Assembly: GCF_027492855.1 (NCBI RefSeq)
Contig: NZ_JAPUDY010000099.1
Coordinates: forward strand, 1-64,000
Length of the DNA stretch: 64,000 bases
Reading direction: 5' to 3'
Origin: Acidovorax sp.
GTDB lineage: Bacteria; Pseudomonadota; Gammaproteobacteria; Burkholderiales; Burkholderiaceae_C
Position 1 is the stretch's first letter; every line of letters begins with the position of its first letter. This document shows, in pieces, positions 42,892 to 51,722 of the stretch. A program made the position numbers and the translations under genes. The notes beneath the pieces were generated by a model that did no database searches, was not told the origin of the DNA, and saw only the letters and a program-made list of their open reading frames with translations.

Positions 42892-43622
42892 GCGCCCATC
42901 TCCAGGTGGTCCAGCAACACAAAGTTTGCGCCCGGTGCGGGTTCGGCAAACAGCGCCAGGCTGTTGAATTTGAGCGTGGGCAGGTCGGAGAAAAATTCCT
43001 GTGCGGCATCAAGCACCAGCGCCTGGGTCTGCGGGTCCACCTGGGCCAGATTGCCGGTGATGGACAGGTGGAAGCGGAACTCCTCCAGCACGAACGGATA
43101 GCCCCAGCGCTGCAGCAGCGTGTCCTGCCGGGGCGTGAGCCCGGCAGCGCGGCGGCGGGCCAGGTCGGCATCAGACAGCGGGGCGGCCAACGGTTGCAGC
43201 GCTGTCACGCAGGCTGCGGCCGCCTCGTGGATCTGCGCATTGGCGGCATGCGAGGGCGCAGGTACAAGGGCCAGGAAGTCGTCGATGCGCTCCACCTGCA
43301 GCGGCGGCAACACAAAGGGCTGCAGGCTGTGCGCCACGGCCTGCACGGCATGGTGCAGCGTGACCCAGTCGATGCCCGGTGCCAGCGCAAACGGGGCCTT
43401 CAGCGTGGCATGCCAGCCATAGCGGCGGGGTGCGGCGGTCAGCCGGTGCAGGTCGTCAGCGGCGACGCCGTCGATGGCGAGCTGCTGCATGGGTTGCAGC
43501 AGGGCGGCGCAGCGGCCCAGCCAGTGGCTGCCCGCCAGCCAGCCCAGGCTGCCAGGGTTGGGCGCGAAATACACCGCATAACGGTGGTGGGCGGTGGTCG
43601 TAGGGGCTTCAGGGTTGTTCAT
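42888..43622 (-). CDS. DUF1045 phosphonate-metabolism protein (2H phosphoesterase-like)
   Basis: A 244-residue protein of the DUF1045 family found in many phn clusters. It opens YAVYFAPNPGSLGW, with HATLKAPF near residue 72 and FRFHLSITGNL near residue 178. The two HxS/T-type motifs are those of the 2H phosphoesterase superfamily. It may act as a cyclic phosphodiesterase on pathway intermediates, replacing PhnP, which is absent here; that is inference. ATG 43622 overlaps the end of phnF by 14 bases; a TTG at 43631 is also in frame. Confidence 0.88.
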   Translation of the reverse strand: MNNPEAPTTTAHHRYAVYFAPNPGSLGWLAGSHWLGRCAALLQPMQQLAIDGVAADDLHRLTAAPRRYGWHATLKAPFALAPGIDWVTLHHAVQAVAHSLQPFVLPPLQVERIDDFLALVPAPSHAANAQIHEAAAACVTALQPLAAPLSDADLARRRAAGLTPRQDTLLQRWGYPFVLEEFRFHLSITGNLAQVDPQTQALVLDAAQEFFSDLPTLKFNSLALFAEPAPGANFVLLDHLEMGA

Positions 43623-44391
43623 CGTGGTCAATGGTCAGTTTTACGCGGTCGCCCGCAAACCAGGCGCGGGCCCATTCGATGGGGGCACCGGCCAGGTCCA
43701 CGTTCAGGCTCTCCACCAACAACACCGGGCGGGTAGCGGGCTGGCGCAGCTGTGCGGCCACCTCGGCGCTGGGCAGTTCGGCGGTGATGCGGCTTTCGCG
43801 GCGCGTGTAGTCGGCCACGCCATGGGCAGCAAACCCGGCGGTGATGGAGCCGGTCTCGCGCACCACAGCCGCCAGGTCTTCAAAGCGGGGCAGGGGAAAG
43901 TAGCGCTCGCTCAGGTGCAGCGGCTGGCCCTCGGCCTCGCCCATCACGCGCAGCGCCAGCAGCGGGCTGCGGGCGGGCACCTGCAGGACCTGGGCCAGTG
44001 CGGCGGTGGCACGCACCGTCTGCGCGTGCAGCACCACCAGGCTGCCGCGCAAGCCGGCCTGCGCCAGTCCCTGCTGGTGGCGTGTGCGCTTGCCCAGAAC
44101 CAGGTCCACCGCAAAGTCTTCCACATAGGTGCCGCTGCCCTGCGTGATGCGCACCAGTCCCTGGCTGCACAGGCTGGCCAGCGAGCGGCGGATGGTGTGC
44201 CGGTTCACGCCGAACTGCTCGGCCAGCGCGTGTTCCGAAGGCAAGCGCTGGCCCGGAGGGTAGATGCCGCTGCCAATGGCATCGGCCAGTTCGGCGGCGA
44301 TGCGGGTCCAGAAACTGTCGCGCGCCGGGCGCAAAGACGGGGCGGCAAGCGCGGGTGGCGCGGTGGAAAGGGGGGAGGTGCTGGCTGTCAT
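43609..44391 (-). CDS. phnF: GntR-family phosphonate regulator
   Basis: A 260-residue HutC-subfamily regulator. The winged helix (about residues 30-95) shows IYPPGQRLPSEHALAEQFGVNRHTIRR-type features, and the UTRA ligand domain covers about 110-250. It is divergent from phnG and is expected to repress the phn genes and itself, with release by a pathway metabolite. Two GTnTAnAC half-symmetric sites, the known signature of HutC-type regulators, lie before phnG and before phnC. Confidence 0.93.
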   Translation of the reverse strand: MTASTSPLSTAPPALAAPSLRPARDSFWTRIAAELADAIGSGIYPPGQRLPSEHALAEQFGVNRHTIRRSLASLCSQGLVRITQGSGTYVEDFAVDLVLGKRTRHQQGLAQAGLRGSLVVLHAQTVRATAALAQVLQVPARSPLLALRVMGEAEGQPLHLSERYFPLPRFEDLAAVVRETGSITAGFAAHGVADYTRRESRITAELPSAEVAAQLRQPATRPVLLVESLNVDLAGAPIEWARAWFAGDRVKLTIDHDEQP

Positions 44392-44402
44392 GAAACCTAC
44401 AT
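44385..44402 (+). promoter_or_regulatory. Weak candidate Pho box near phnF/phnG
   Basis: CTGTCAT (44385-44391), four bases, then CCTACAT (44396-44402), with the 7+4+7 spacing of a PhoB site. The first half is perfect, the second matches 4 of 7. It overlaps the phnF start codon. Much weaker than the site before phnC. Confidence 0.25.
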
Positions 44403-44424
44403 GTGCGCTCTTTAAGCTGGCGGC

Positions 44425-44449
44425 AGTTGTTCAATTTGTCTATACAACT
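44425..44449. promoter_or_regulatory. Candidate PhnF operator 1
   Basis: GTCTATAC (44438-44445) within TTGTCTATACAA (44436-44447) matches the GTnTAnAC consensus of HutC-type regulators. It lies 22 bases before the phnG start in the gap to phnF and overlaps a possible TATACA -10 element, which fits repression. Outer AGTTGT/ACAACT arms add symmetry. Confidence 0.65.
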
Positions 44450-44466
44450 TTCAGGGTACCACTTTC

Positions 44467-44979
44467 ATGTTTCAAGCCTTTGACAACCCGGGTCCAGGTC
44501 GGCCCATGGGCCGTGCGCACTGGATGGCGCTTCTGGCCCGGGCGCCGCTGGGTCTGCTCGAATCCGCCCTGCGTGAGCAGGCCACGCGCCCTGCGCGCTG
44601 GCTGCGCGCCCCCGAGACCGGCCTGATGATGGTGCAGGGCCGCGCGGGCGGCACGGGTGAGCGCTTCAACGTGGGCGAGGTCACCGTGACCCGCTGCGCG
44701 CTGCGCGTGTCGGCTGAGTCCGAGACCACAGATGCCACCGTGGGCGTGGCCTACGTGCTGGGCCGCTCGCACCGCCAGGTGCAACTGGCCGCGCTGGCCG
44801 ATGCATTGCTGCAAGACCCCGCCCAGCAATCCCTGCTGGATGGGCAACTGCTGGAGCCGATCCGCAGCCACCTGCGCAGCACCCAGGCCGTGCGGCAGGC
44901 GCGTGCGGCCAGCACCAAGGTGGACTTCTTCACCGTGGCACGCGAAAGTGGCAGTGACACCGAGGAGGATGCGGAATGA
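44467..44979 (+). CDS. phnG: C-P lyase core subunit PhnG
   Basis: A 170-residue component of the PhnGHIJ core complex that attaches alkylphosphonate to ribose. The segment ARAPLGLLESAL near residue 24, VGEVTVTRC near residue 75 and the C-terminal TKVDFFTVARE are family landmarks. Its stop overlaps the phnH start (ATGA). It is the first gene of the rightward operon, downstream of the candidate PhnF operator. Confidence 0.95.
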   Translation: MFQAFDNPGPGRPMGRAHWMALLARAPLGLLESALREQATRPARWLRAPETGLMMVQGRAGGTGERFNVGEVTVTRCALRVSAESETTDATVGVAYVLGRSHRQVQLAALADALLQDPAQQSLLDGQLLEPIRSHLRSTQAVRQARAASTKVDFFTVARESGSDTEEDAE

Positions 44980-45602
44980 GCGCGCCCACCTTGGCGTCCT
45001 TGGGCGCAGGATTCTCGAACGAAGCCTTTGGCAGCCAGGCCGTGTTCCGTGCGGTGCTGCAGGCGTTGTCGCACCCCGGCCGTTGTATTGCGCTGGAACA
45101 TGACGCACAGACCCCGGCCATGGGCCACGCGGCGTCGGCTGCCGTGCTGCTGGCCCTGCTCGACAGCGACTGCACGCTGTGGCTGTCGCCCTGCTTGGCG
45201 GCCAGCGATGCGGGTGCGTGGCTGCGTTTCCACACAGGCTGCACGCTGGTGCGCGAGCCCGGGCAGGCCCGGTTTGCCTGGGTGGCGTTGGGCGATGCGC
45301 TGCCTGCGCTGCAGAGCCTGGCCCAGGGCAGCGACACCTATCCCGACCAATCGGCCACCTGCGTGGTGGATGTGGCGCACGCCATGGCAGGTGCCGGTGC
45401 GTGGCGCCTGACGGGCCCCGGCATCCAGGGCGCAACCGCCCTGCAGGTCGATGGCTTGCCCGAAGACTTCGGGGCCCAGTGGGCCGCCAACCATGCGGCG
45501 TTTCCGCGTGGTGTGGATGTGTTGCTGGGCACGGCGGAGCACATCGTCGGCCTGCCCCGCACCACCCGTGTGGCTTGTGCACCTCAATCTCAGGAGGCCT
45601 GA
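44976..45602 (+). CDS. phnH: C-P lyase core subunit PhnH
   Basis: A 208-residue PhnH, a pyridoxal-transferase-fold subunit of the C-P lyase core without PLP-binding residues. It opens LGAGFSNEAFGSQAVFRAVLQAL and has LVREPGQARFAWVAL and GPGIQGATALQVDGLP in the middle. It overlaps phnG by four bases; phnI starts two bases after its stop with AGGAGG inside its end. Confidence 0.95.
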   Translation: MSAPTLASLGAGFSNEAFGSQAVFRAVLQALSHPGRCIALEHDAQTPAMGHAASAAVLLALLDSDCTLWLSPCLAASDAGAWLRFHTGCTLVREPGQARFAWVALGDALPALQSLAQGSDTYPDQSATCVVDVAHAMAGAGAWRLTGPGIQGATALQVDGLPEDFGAQWAANHAAFPRGVDVLLGTAEHIVGLPRTTRVACAPQSQEA

Positions 45603-45604
45603 GC

Positions 45605-46717
45605 ATGTACGTTGCCGTCAAGGGCGGAGAAGCCGCCATCCTCAACAGCTACCGCCTGCTCGCCGAGCAGCGCCGGGGCGATGCCGCGCAGCCTGAGCTG
45701 TCGGTGGCGCAGATCCGCCAGCAGCTCAAGCTCGCCGTGGACCGGGTGATGACCGAAGGTTCGGTGTACGACCCCGAACTCGCGGCACTGGCCATCAAGC
45801 AGGCGGCGGGTGATTTGGTCGAAGCCATTTTCTTGCTGCGCGCCTACCGCGCCACGCTGCCGCGCCTGGGCACTACCTGCCCGCTCGACACCGCGCGCAT
45901 GGCGCTGGACCGCCGTATCTCGGCCACCTTCAAGGACCTGCCCGGTGGGCAGGTGCTAGGCCCCACCTACGACTACACGCAGCGGCTGCTGGACTTCACA
46001 CTGCTGGCCGAGGGCAAGGCGCCGGGCGCTTCGGTCAACGCGACAGCGCCCGCCGCAACGCCGCCCGGTCCCACCCCGCGCGTGGTGGACCTGCTCAACC
46101 AGGAAGGCCTGATCGAGACCCGCCCCGTGCCGCCCGGCGACCCCCTGCCCACCGACCTGACACGCGAGCCGCTGCGTTTCCCGGCCAACCGGGCCACGCG
46201 CCTGCAGAACCTGGCGCGGGGCGACGAGGGCTTTCTGCTGGCCATGGCGTATTCCACGCAGCGTGGTTATTCGCACTCGCACCCCTTTGTGGGTGAGGTG
46301 CGCCTGGGCACCGTGGCCGTGGAGATCAAACCCGAGGAACTGGGTTTTGCCATTGACATCGGCGACATCGAGATCACCGAATGCGAGATGGTGAACCAGT
46401 TCGCCGGCAGCAAGCACCAGCCGCCGCAGTTCACGCGCGGCTACGGCCTGGCGTTTGGCCACAGCGAGCGCAAAGCCATGGCCATGGGCCTGGTGGACCG
46501 CGCCTTGCGCGCCGATGAGCTGGGCGAACCCGTGGAGTCGCCCGCGCAGATGCAGGAGTTCGTGCTGGGCCACAGCGACAGCCTGGAGGCCTCGGGCTTC
46601 GTGCAGCACCTGAAGCTGCCGCACTACGTGGACTTCCAGTCCGAGCTGGAGCTGGTGCGCAAGATGCGCGCCGCTGCAGCCCCCCCATCCCCCCCCGACC
46701 AGGGAGACGCTGCATGA
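45605..46717 (+). CDS. phnI: C-P lyase core subunit PhnI
   Basis: A 370-residue PhnI, the nucleosidase-like subunit that displaces adenine from ATP in the first C-P lyase step. It starts MYVAVKGGEAAILNS, has YDPELAALAIKQAAGDLVEA near residue 54, GYSHSHPFVGEVR near 222 and ECEMVNQFAGSKHQPPQFTRGYG near 260. An AGGAGG site overlaps the phnH end. The ATGA at its end couples it to phnJ. Confidence 0.96.
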   Translation: MYVAVKGGEAAILNSYRLLAEQRRGDAAQPELSVAQIRQQLKLAVDRVMTEGSVYDPELAALAIKQAAGDLVEAIFLLRAYRATLPRLGTTCPLDTARMALDRRISATFKDLPGGQVLGPTYDYTQRLLDFTLLAEGKAPGASVNATAPAATPPGPTPRVVDLLNQEGLIETRPVPPGDPLPTDLTREPLRFPANRATRLQNLARGDEGFLLAMAYSTQRGYSHSHPFVGEVRLGTVAVEIKPEELGFAIDIGDIEITECEMVNQFAGSKHQPPQFTRGYGLAFGHSERKAMAMGLVDRALRADELGEPVESPAQMQEFVLGHSDSLEASGFVQHLKLPHYVDFQSELELVRKMRAAAAPPSPPDQGDAA

Positions 46718-47616
46718 ATGCACCCCTAGAACCCGCCGTGGTGGGCCTGCCCGCCGACGTGGCCCCGGTGGACGGCCACTTCAACTTTGCCTACCTGGAC
46801 GAGCGCACCAAGCGCATGATCCGCCGCGCTATCCTCAAGGCGGTGGCCATTCCCGGCTACCAGGTGCCCTTCGGCTCGCGTGAAATGCCGCTGCCCTATG
46901 GCTGGGGCACGGGCGGTATCCAGGTCACGGCCGCCGTGATCGGCCCGCAGGACTGCCTCAAGGTCATCGACCAGGGCTCGGACGACACGGTCAATGCCGT
47001 CAACATCCGTCGCTTCTTCGAGCGCACCACGGCCGTGGCCACCACCACCCGCACCCGTGAGGCCACGCTGATCCAGACGCGCCACCGCATCCCCGAGGCG
47101 CCGCTCACCGAAGGCCAGGTCATCGTCTACCAGGTGCCGGTGCCCGAGCCCATGCAGCGCCTGGAGCCGCGCGAGACCGAAACGCGCACCCTGCACGGCC
47201 TGGCCGAGTACGGGCTCATGCACGTCAAGCTCTACGAAGACATCGCGCGCTACGGCCACATCGCCACCACCTACGACTACCCGGTGCTGGTCAATGGCCG
47301 CTACGTGATGGCGCCCTCGCCCATCCCCAAGTTCGACAACCCCAAGATGCACATGAACCCCGCGCTGCAGCTGTTTGGCGCGGGCCGTGAAAAGCGCATC
47401 TACGCGGTGCCGCCCTACACGGCGGTCGAAAGCCTGGGTTTCGAGGACCACCCCTTCGAGGTGCAGCGCTGGGACGCGGCCTGCGCGCTGTGCGGCGCCA
47501 CCGACAGCTTCCTCGACGAGGTGATCACCGACGACCAGGGCGGGCGCATGCATGTGTGCTCCGACTCGGACTACTGCCAGGAGCGCCAGGCGCTCCACAC
47601 GGAGGCCACGCCATGA
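46714..47616 (+). CDS. phnJ: C-P lyase catalytic subunit PhnJ (radical SAM)
   Basis: A 300-residue radical SAM enzyme that breaks the carbon-phosphorus bond to give the alkane and ribose cyclic phosphate. The atypical cluster motif C-x2-C-x21-C-x5-C is exact: C257, C260, C282 and C288. GYQVPFGSREMPLPYGWG near residue 50 and KMHMNPALQLFGAG near residue 210 are also conserved. The start overlaps the phnI stop; the stop overlaps the start of the GNAT gene. Confidence 0.97.
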   Translation: MNAPLEPAVVGLPADVAPVDGHFNFAYLDERTKRMIRRAILKAVAIPGYQVPFGSREMPLPYGWGTGGIQVTAAVIGPQDCLKVIDQGSDDTVNAVNIRRFFERTTAVATTTRTREATLIQTRHRIPEAPLTEGQVIVYQVPVPEPMQRLEPRETETRTLHGLAEYGLMHVKLYEDIARYGHIATTYDYPVLVNGRYVMAPSPIPKFDNPKMHMNPALQLFGAGREKRIYAVPPYTAVESLGFEDHPFEVQRWDAACALCGATDSFLDEVITDDQGGRMHVCSDSDYCQERQALHTEATP

Positions 47617-48074
47617 CCCATCTGGCCATTCGTGAGGCCGTGGAGTCGGACCTCGAAGACGTGCTGGCGCTGTACGAAGGCATCGAGGACCGCTCGCAGG
47701 ATGTGCTGAGCCTGCCAGAGGCGCACGCCCTGTGGGCGCAGTTTGCGCGCTACCCCAGCTACCGGCTGTGGGTGGCCTGTGACCCCGCGCAGCAGGGCGC
47801 CGTGGTGGGCAGCTATGCGCTGCTGGTCATGCACAACCTGGCGCACCGGGGCGCGCCCTCGGCCGTCGTGGAAGACGTGGTGGTTGCAGCCCACCGGCAG
47901 GGCCAGGGCATCGGCCGCCAGATGATGGCCCACGCCCTGGCGCGTGCGCGCGAGGCCGGTTGCTACAAGCTCGCGCTCTCGTCCAACGCGCGCCGCGCGG
48001 GCGCGCATGCCTTCTATGAATCCCTGGGCTTTGCACGGCATGGCCTGAGCTTTGTGATCGAGACCCTGACATGA
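47613..48074 (+). CDS. GNAT acetyltransferase in the phn operon
   Basis: A 153-residue acetyltransferase. The acetyl-CoA loop is QGQGIGRQMM near residue 98, followed by CYKLALSSNARRAGAHAFYESLGF, the typical C-terminal half. It is joined to phnJ and phnK by four-base ATGA overlaps on both sides. Its position suggests a PhnO-like job, acetylating aminoalkylphosphonates, but sequence identity to PhnO was not tested and another small-molecule target is possible. Confidence 0.85.
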   Translation: MTHLAIREAVESDLEDVLALYEGIEDRSQDVLSLPEAHALWAQFARYPSYRLWVACDPAQQGAVVGSYALLVMHNLAHRGAPSAVVEDVVVAAHRQGQGIGRQMMAHALARAREAGCYKLALSSNARRAGAHAFYESLGFARHGLSFVIETLT

Positions 48075-48859
48075 ACCACCCCGACAACGCTGCGCCGCTG
48101 CTGAGCGTGCGCAACATTCAAAAAAGCTATGGCGAGCGCGTGGCGCTGCAGGACGCCTCCTTTGACCTGTGGCCCGGCGAGGTGCTGGCCGTGGTGGGCG
48201 AGTCCGGTTCGGGCAAGTCCACCCTGCTCAACGCGATCGCGGCGCGCAGCGCGCCCGATGCGGGCACGGTGCAGTTCCGCCAGCGCGACGACGTGCTGCA
48301 GGACGTCTATGCCATGAGCGAAGCCCAGCAGCGCCTGCTGGCGCGCACCGACTGGGGCTTCGTGCACCAGAACGCCGCCGACGGCCTGCGCATGGATGTG
48401 TCGGCCGGTGCCAACGTGGGCGAGCGCCTCATGGGCCTGGGCGAGCGCCACTACGGCCGCCTGCGCGCCACGGCCGCCGAATGGCTGCAGCGCGTGGAGA
48501 TCGACGCCGCGCGCATCGACGACGCGCCGCGCACCTTCTCGGGCGGCATGCGCCAGCGCCTGCAGATCGCGCGCAACCTGGTCACGCAGCCGCGCCTGGT
48601 GTTCATGGATGAACCCACCTCGGGCCTCGATGTGTCGGTGCAGGCGCGCCTCTTGGACCTGCTGCGCCAGCTCACGCGGCAGATGCAGCTGGCCGCCATC
48701 GTCGTCACGCACGACCTGGCCGTGGCCCGGCTGCTGGCGCACCGCATGGTGGTCATGCAGCGCGGCCGCGTGGTGGAGACGGGCCTGACCGACCAGGTGC
48801 TCGACGACCCGCAACACCCCTACACCCAGCTCTTGGTTTCTTCGGTACTGCAGCCATGA
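48071..48859 (+). CDS. phnK: C-P lyase ABC-type subunit PhnK
   Basis: A 262-residue ATP-binding protein of ABC type that docks on the C-P lyase core, not a transporter. Walker A is GESGSGKST near residue 42, the signature FSGGMRQRL near residue 156, and Walker B LVFMDEPTSGLD near residue 177. It overlaps the GNAT gene upstream and phnL downstream by four bases each. Confidence 0.95.
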   Translation: MNHPDNAAPLLSVRNIQKSYGERVALQDASFDLWPGEVLAVVGESGSGKSTLLNAIAARSAPDAGTVQFRQRDDVLQDVYAMSEAQQRLLARTDWGFVHQNAADGLRMDVSAGANVGERLMGLGERHYGRLRATAAEWLQRVEIDAARIDDAPRTFSGGMRQRLQIARNLVTQPRLVFMDEPTSGLDVSVQARLLDLLRQLTRQMQLAAIVVTHDLAVARLLAHRMVVMQRGRVVETGLTDQVLDDPQHPYTQLLVSSVLQP

Positions 48860-49578
48860 ACAACCTCCCTATTCTTCAGATGCAAGGGGTGGCCAAGCGC
48901 TTCACCCTGCACCACCAGAACGGTATCGAACTGCCTGTGCTGGAGCGCGTGGACCTGGCCGTGCAGCCCGGCGAATGCGTGGTGCTCGATGGCCCCTCGG
49001 GCATGGGCAAGAGCACGCTGCTCAAGATGGTCTACGCCAACTACCGCGCCAACGCGGGCCGCATCACCGTGCGCTCGGCCAATGGCGAACTGGTGGACGT
49101 GACCCAGGCCACGCCGCGTGCGCTGGTGCAGCTGCGGCGCGACACCGTGGGCTATGTGAGCCAGTTCCTGCGGGTCATCCCGCGCGTCTCGGCGCTCGAC
49201 GTGGTGGCTGAACCGCTGGCCGAAGACGCGGGGGACAATCTGGCTGCACTGGAGGCAGCGCGCGAGGCCGCCCGTCAGTGGCTCACCCGCCTGCGCATTC
49301 CCGAGCGGCTGTGGCACCTGCCGCCCGCCACGTTTTCAGGGGGCGAGCAGCAGCGCATCAACATCGCGCGCAACATGATCAAGCCCAAGCCGCTGCTGCT
49401 GCTGGACGAGCCCACCGCATCGCTGGATGCGGCCAACACCGAGACGGTGATCACCATGATCCGCGAGGCGGTGGCGCGCGGATCGGCCTTGGTGGGAATT
49501 TTTCACGATGCGCAAGTGGGCGCCGCAGTGGCTACGCGCCGCGTGAATGTGGGTGATTTTCGAGGAGCGTCCGCATGA
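48856..49578 (+). CDS. phnL: C-P lyase ABC-type subunit PhnL
   Basis: A 240-residue ATP-binding protein that binds with PhnK to the core complex. Walker A GPSGMGKST near residue 45, Q-loop YVSQFLRVIPRVSALDVVAEPL, signature FSGGEQQR near 159 and LLLLDEPTASLD. The ITVRSANGELVDVTQ segment is typical of PhnL. Overlaps on both ends place it in one transcript from phnG to phnM. Confidence 0.95.
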   Translation: MNNLPILQMQGVAKRFTLHHQNGIELPVLERVDLAVQPGECVVLDGPSGMGKSTLLKMVYANYRANAGRITVRSANGELVDVTQATPRALVQLRRDTVGYVSQFLRVIPRVSALDVVAEPLAEDAGDNLAALEAAREAARQWLTRLRIPERLWHLPPATFSGGEQQRINIARNMIKPKPLLLLDEPTASLDAANTETVITMIREAVARGSALVGIFHDAQVGAAVATRRVNVGDFRGASA

Positions 49579-50729
49579 GCACCGTTGTGTTCAAGAACGC
49601 CCGCATGGTGCTGCCCGGCGAGGTGGTGCAGGGTAGCCTGCAGGTGGGCAATGGGCGCATCGCGGCGGTGGATGGCGGTGGCACCTCGGCCCTGCAAGGC
49701 ATTGACCTGGGCGGAGATTACCTGTTGCCTGGCCTGGTGGAAATCCACACCGACAATTTCGAGCGCCACCTGATGCCGCGCCCCAAGGTGCAATGGGCCG
49801 AGATGCCTGCGCTGCTGGCGCACGACGCCGAGATCGCCGCGGCCGGCATCACCACCGTGCTCGATGCGCTAGGCGTGGGCGAGGCCGACGTGGACAGCCT
49901 GCGCGGCAGCGCCTGGAACCGCGTGCTCGACACCATCGACACCTGCACCGAGCGCAATCTGCTGCGTGCCGACCACCACCTGCACGTGCGCTGCGAGCTG
50001 CCCGCACCCAACACCATCGACCTGTTCGAGCCATTCCACGGCCACCCGCGCCTGTCACTGATCTCGCTGATGGACCACACCCCCGGCCAGCGCCAGTGGG
50101 AGGACATCGGGCAGGCGCGCACCTACTACACCGGCAAGAAGGGCTGGAGCGCCGAGAAGTTCGAGCGCCAGGTGGCGCACGCCGCCACCCTGCAGGCGCA
50201 GTACGCCGAGCCCCACCGTGCGTATTTTGTGGACTACTGTCGCACGCATGGCATCTCGCTGGCCAGCCACGATGACACCACGGTGGCGCATGTGGAGCAG
50301 GCCCATGCGGAAGGGGCTGCCATGTCGGAGTTCCCGACCACCATGGCCGCTGCACGCGCTGCGCACGAACGCGGTCTGCTCACCGTGATGGGCGGGCCCA
50401 ATGTGGTGCGTGGTGGCTCGCACTCGGGCAACGTAGCGGCGGCCGATCTGGCCCGCGCGGGGCTTCTGGACATCCTCTCGTCGGACTACGTGCCTGGCTG
50501 CCTGCTGAGCGCTGTGATGCGGCTGGTTGATGAGGGAATCCTGCCCCTGCCGCAGGCTGTGGCCACTGTCACGCGCAACCCGGCCCGGGCTGCGGGCATG
50601 GCAGACCGGGGTGCGCTGTCGCCCGGCCTGCGTGCCGACCTGGTCCAGGTGCACATGGCTGATTTGCCCGATGGCACTCGGCAGGCCGTGGTGCGCGGCG
50701 TGTGGCGCGAAGGGCAGCGTGTGCTGTAG
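49575..50729 (+). CDS. phnM: Triphosphoribosyl 1-phosphonate diphosphohydrolase PhnM
   Basis: A 384-residue metallo-amidohydrolase that removes diphosphate from the ribose triphosphate phosphonate made by PhnGHIL. Visible metal and family segments are [14 protein letters not shown] near residue 53, HLHVRCELP near 137, SHDDTTVAH near 230 and [14 protein letters not shown] near 273. It overlaps phnL by four bases and ends the gap-free run; phnC follows after 112 bases carrying regulatory sites. Confidence 0.95.
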   Translation: MSTVVFKNARMVLPGEVVQGSLQVGNGRIAAVDGGGTSALQGIDLGGDYLLPGLVEIHTDNFERHLMPRPKVQWAEMPALLAHDAEIAAAGITTVLDALGVGEADVDSLRGSAWNRVLDTIDTCTERNLLRADHHLHVRCELPAPNTIDLFEPFHGHPRLSLISLMDHTPGQRQWEDIGQARTYYTGKKGWSAEKFERQVAHAATLQAQYAEPHRAYFVDYCRTHGISLASHDDTTVAHVEQAHAEGAAMSEFPTTMAAARAAHERGLLTVMGGPNVVRGGSHSGNVAAADLARAGLLDILSSDYVPGCLLSAVMRLVDEGILPLPQAVATVTRNPARAAGMADRGALSPGLRADLVQVHMADLPDGTRQAVVRGVWREGQRVL

Positions 50730-50771
50730 GTGCTGCTGTCTTGTTCTCACTGACATCCAAACTTCTCTCAA

Positions 50772-50789
50772 CTGTCAAAGCACTGTCAT
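50772..50789 (+). promoter_or_regulatory. Pho box (PhoB site) before phnC
   Basis: CTGTCAA (50772-50778), AGCA, CTGTCAT (50783-50789) fits the 18-base Pho box of two CTGTCAT repeats with a four-base spacer; 13 of 14 repeat bases match. A further CTGACAT at 50750 stands exactly 22 bases upstream in the same 11-base phase, suggesting a second, half-preserved box. Confidence 0.7.
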
Positions 50790-50810
50790 GCGCGGCAACC
50801 ACACTTGGTT

Positions 50811-50818
50811 GTCTAGAC
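50811..50818. promoter_or_regulatory. Candidate PhnF operator 2
   Basis: GTCTAGAC, again GTnTAnAC, inside TTGTCTAGACGAC. This 13-mer differs from the one before phnG at only two positions. It lies 24 bases before the phnC start and just after the Pho box, so phnCDE probably has its own promoter controlled by both PhoB and PhnF. Confidence 0.6.
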
Positions 50819-50841
50819 GACTTAAACATCAGGAGGCAGCC

Positions 50842-51693
50842 ATGACCGCCGCACTTCACATTAACCAGTTGAACAAACACTTCGCCAATGGAAAACAGGC
50901 CTTGCGCGACATCAACCTCACCGTGCAGCGTGGCGAGAAGGTGGCGCTGATCGGGGCGTCAGGCTCGGGCAAGTCCACGCTGTTGCGCCATGTGGCGGGC
51001 CTGGTGGTGGCCGATGCGGCGAGCGACTCGCGGATCGAGGTGGATGGCTGCTGTGTGCAGCAGGGCGGCCGCATCCATGGTGACATCCGCAAGGTGCGTT
51101 CGCAGGTCGGTTTTGTGTTCCAGCAGTTCAACCTGGTGGACCGTCTGCCCGTGCTGATGAACGTGCTGGTGGGGCTGTTGCACCGCACCCCCCGGTGGCG
51201 CGGCTGGCTGCGTTTGTTCAAGCCGCAAGAGCGCGCACTGGCGCTGGAAGCGCTCGGCCGCGTGGGCATTGCCGAATGCCATGCACAGCGCGCGTCTACG
51301 CTGTCTGGTGGGCAGCAGCAACGCGCGGCCATTGCGCGCACGCTGGTGCAGGGCGCCAAGGTGGTGTTGGCCGATGAGCCGATTGCCTCGCTGGACCCCG
51401 AGTCCTCGCGCAAGGTCATGGACATCCTGGCGCGCATCAACAGCGAGGACCGCTGCACCGTCATCGTGTCGCTGCATCAAGTGGATGTGGCCATCAAATA
51501 CTGCCCGCGCGTGGTGGCCTTGCACCACGGGCAGGTGGTTTACGACGGCCCCTCGGCGGCCCTCACGCCCGATTTGCTGCGCAGCCTGTATGGCGTGCAA
51601 GCCGATGAAATATTGGCTGACGCATCGCCTGTTCACCCTCAGCGGGCGTCCGATGTCACACCCGCACCTCACTGGGCGCCAGCGCTGGCTTAG
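50842..51693 (+). CDS. phnC: Phosphonate ABC transporter ATP-binding protein
   Basis: A 283-residue import ATPase. Walker [10 protein letters not shown] near residue 37, LSGGQQQR near 153 and [16 protein letters not shown] near 175 are all present, and [23 protein letters not shown] is typical of PhnC. AGGAGG precedes ATG 50842 ideally. It opens the phnCDE transport part, placed here after rather than before the lyase genes. Confidence 0.95.
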   Translation: MTAALHINQLNKHFANGKQALRDINLTVQRGEKVALIGASGSGKSTLLRHVAGLVVADAASDSRIEVDGCCVQQGGRIHGDIRKVRSQVGFVFQQFNLVDRLPVLMNVLVGLLHRTPRWRGWLRLFKPQERALALEALGRVGIAECHAQRASTLSGGQQQRAAIARTLVQGAKVVLADEPIASLDPESSRKVMDILARINSEDRCTVIVSLHQVDVAIKYCPRVVALHHGQVVYDGPSAALTPDLLRSLYGVQADEILADASPVHPQRASDVTPAPHWAPALA

Positions 51694-51722
51694 CCCTTTC
51701 TCTTTTTTTTGGAGTTCTTCAT

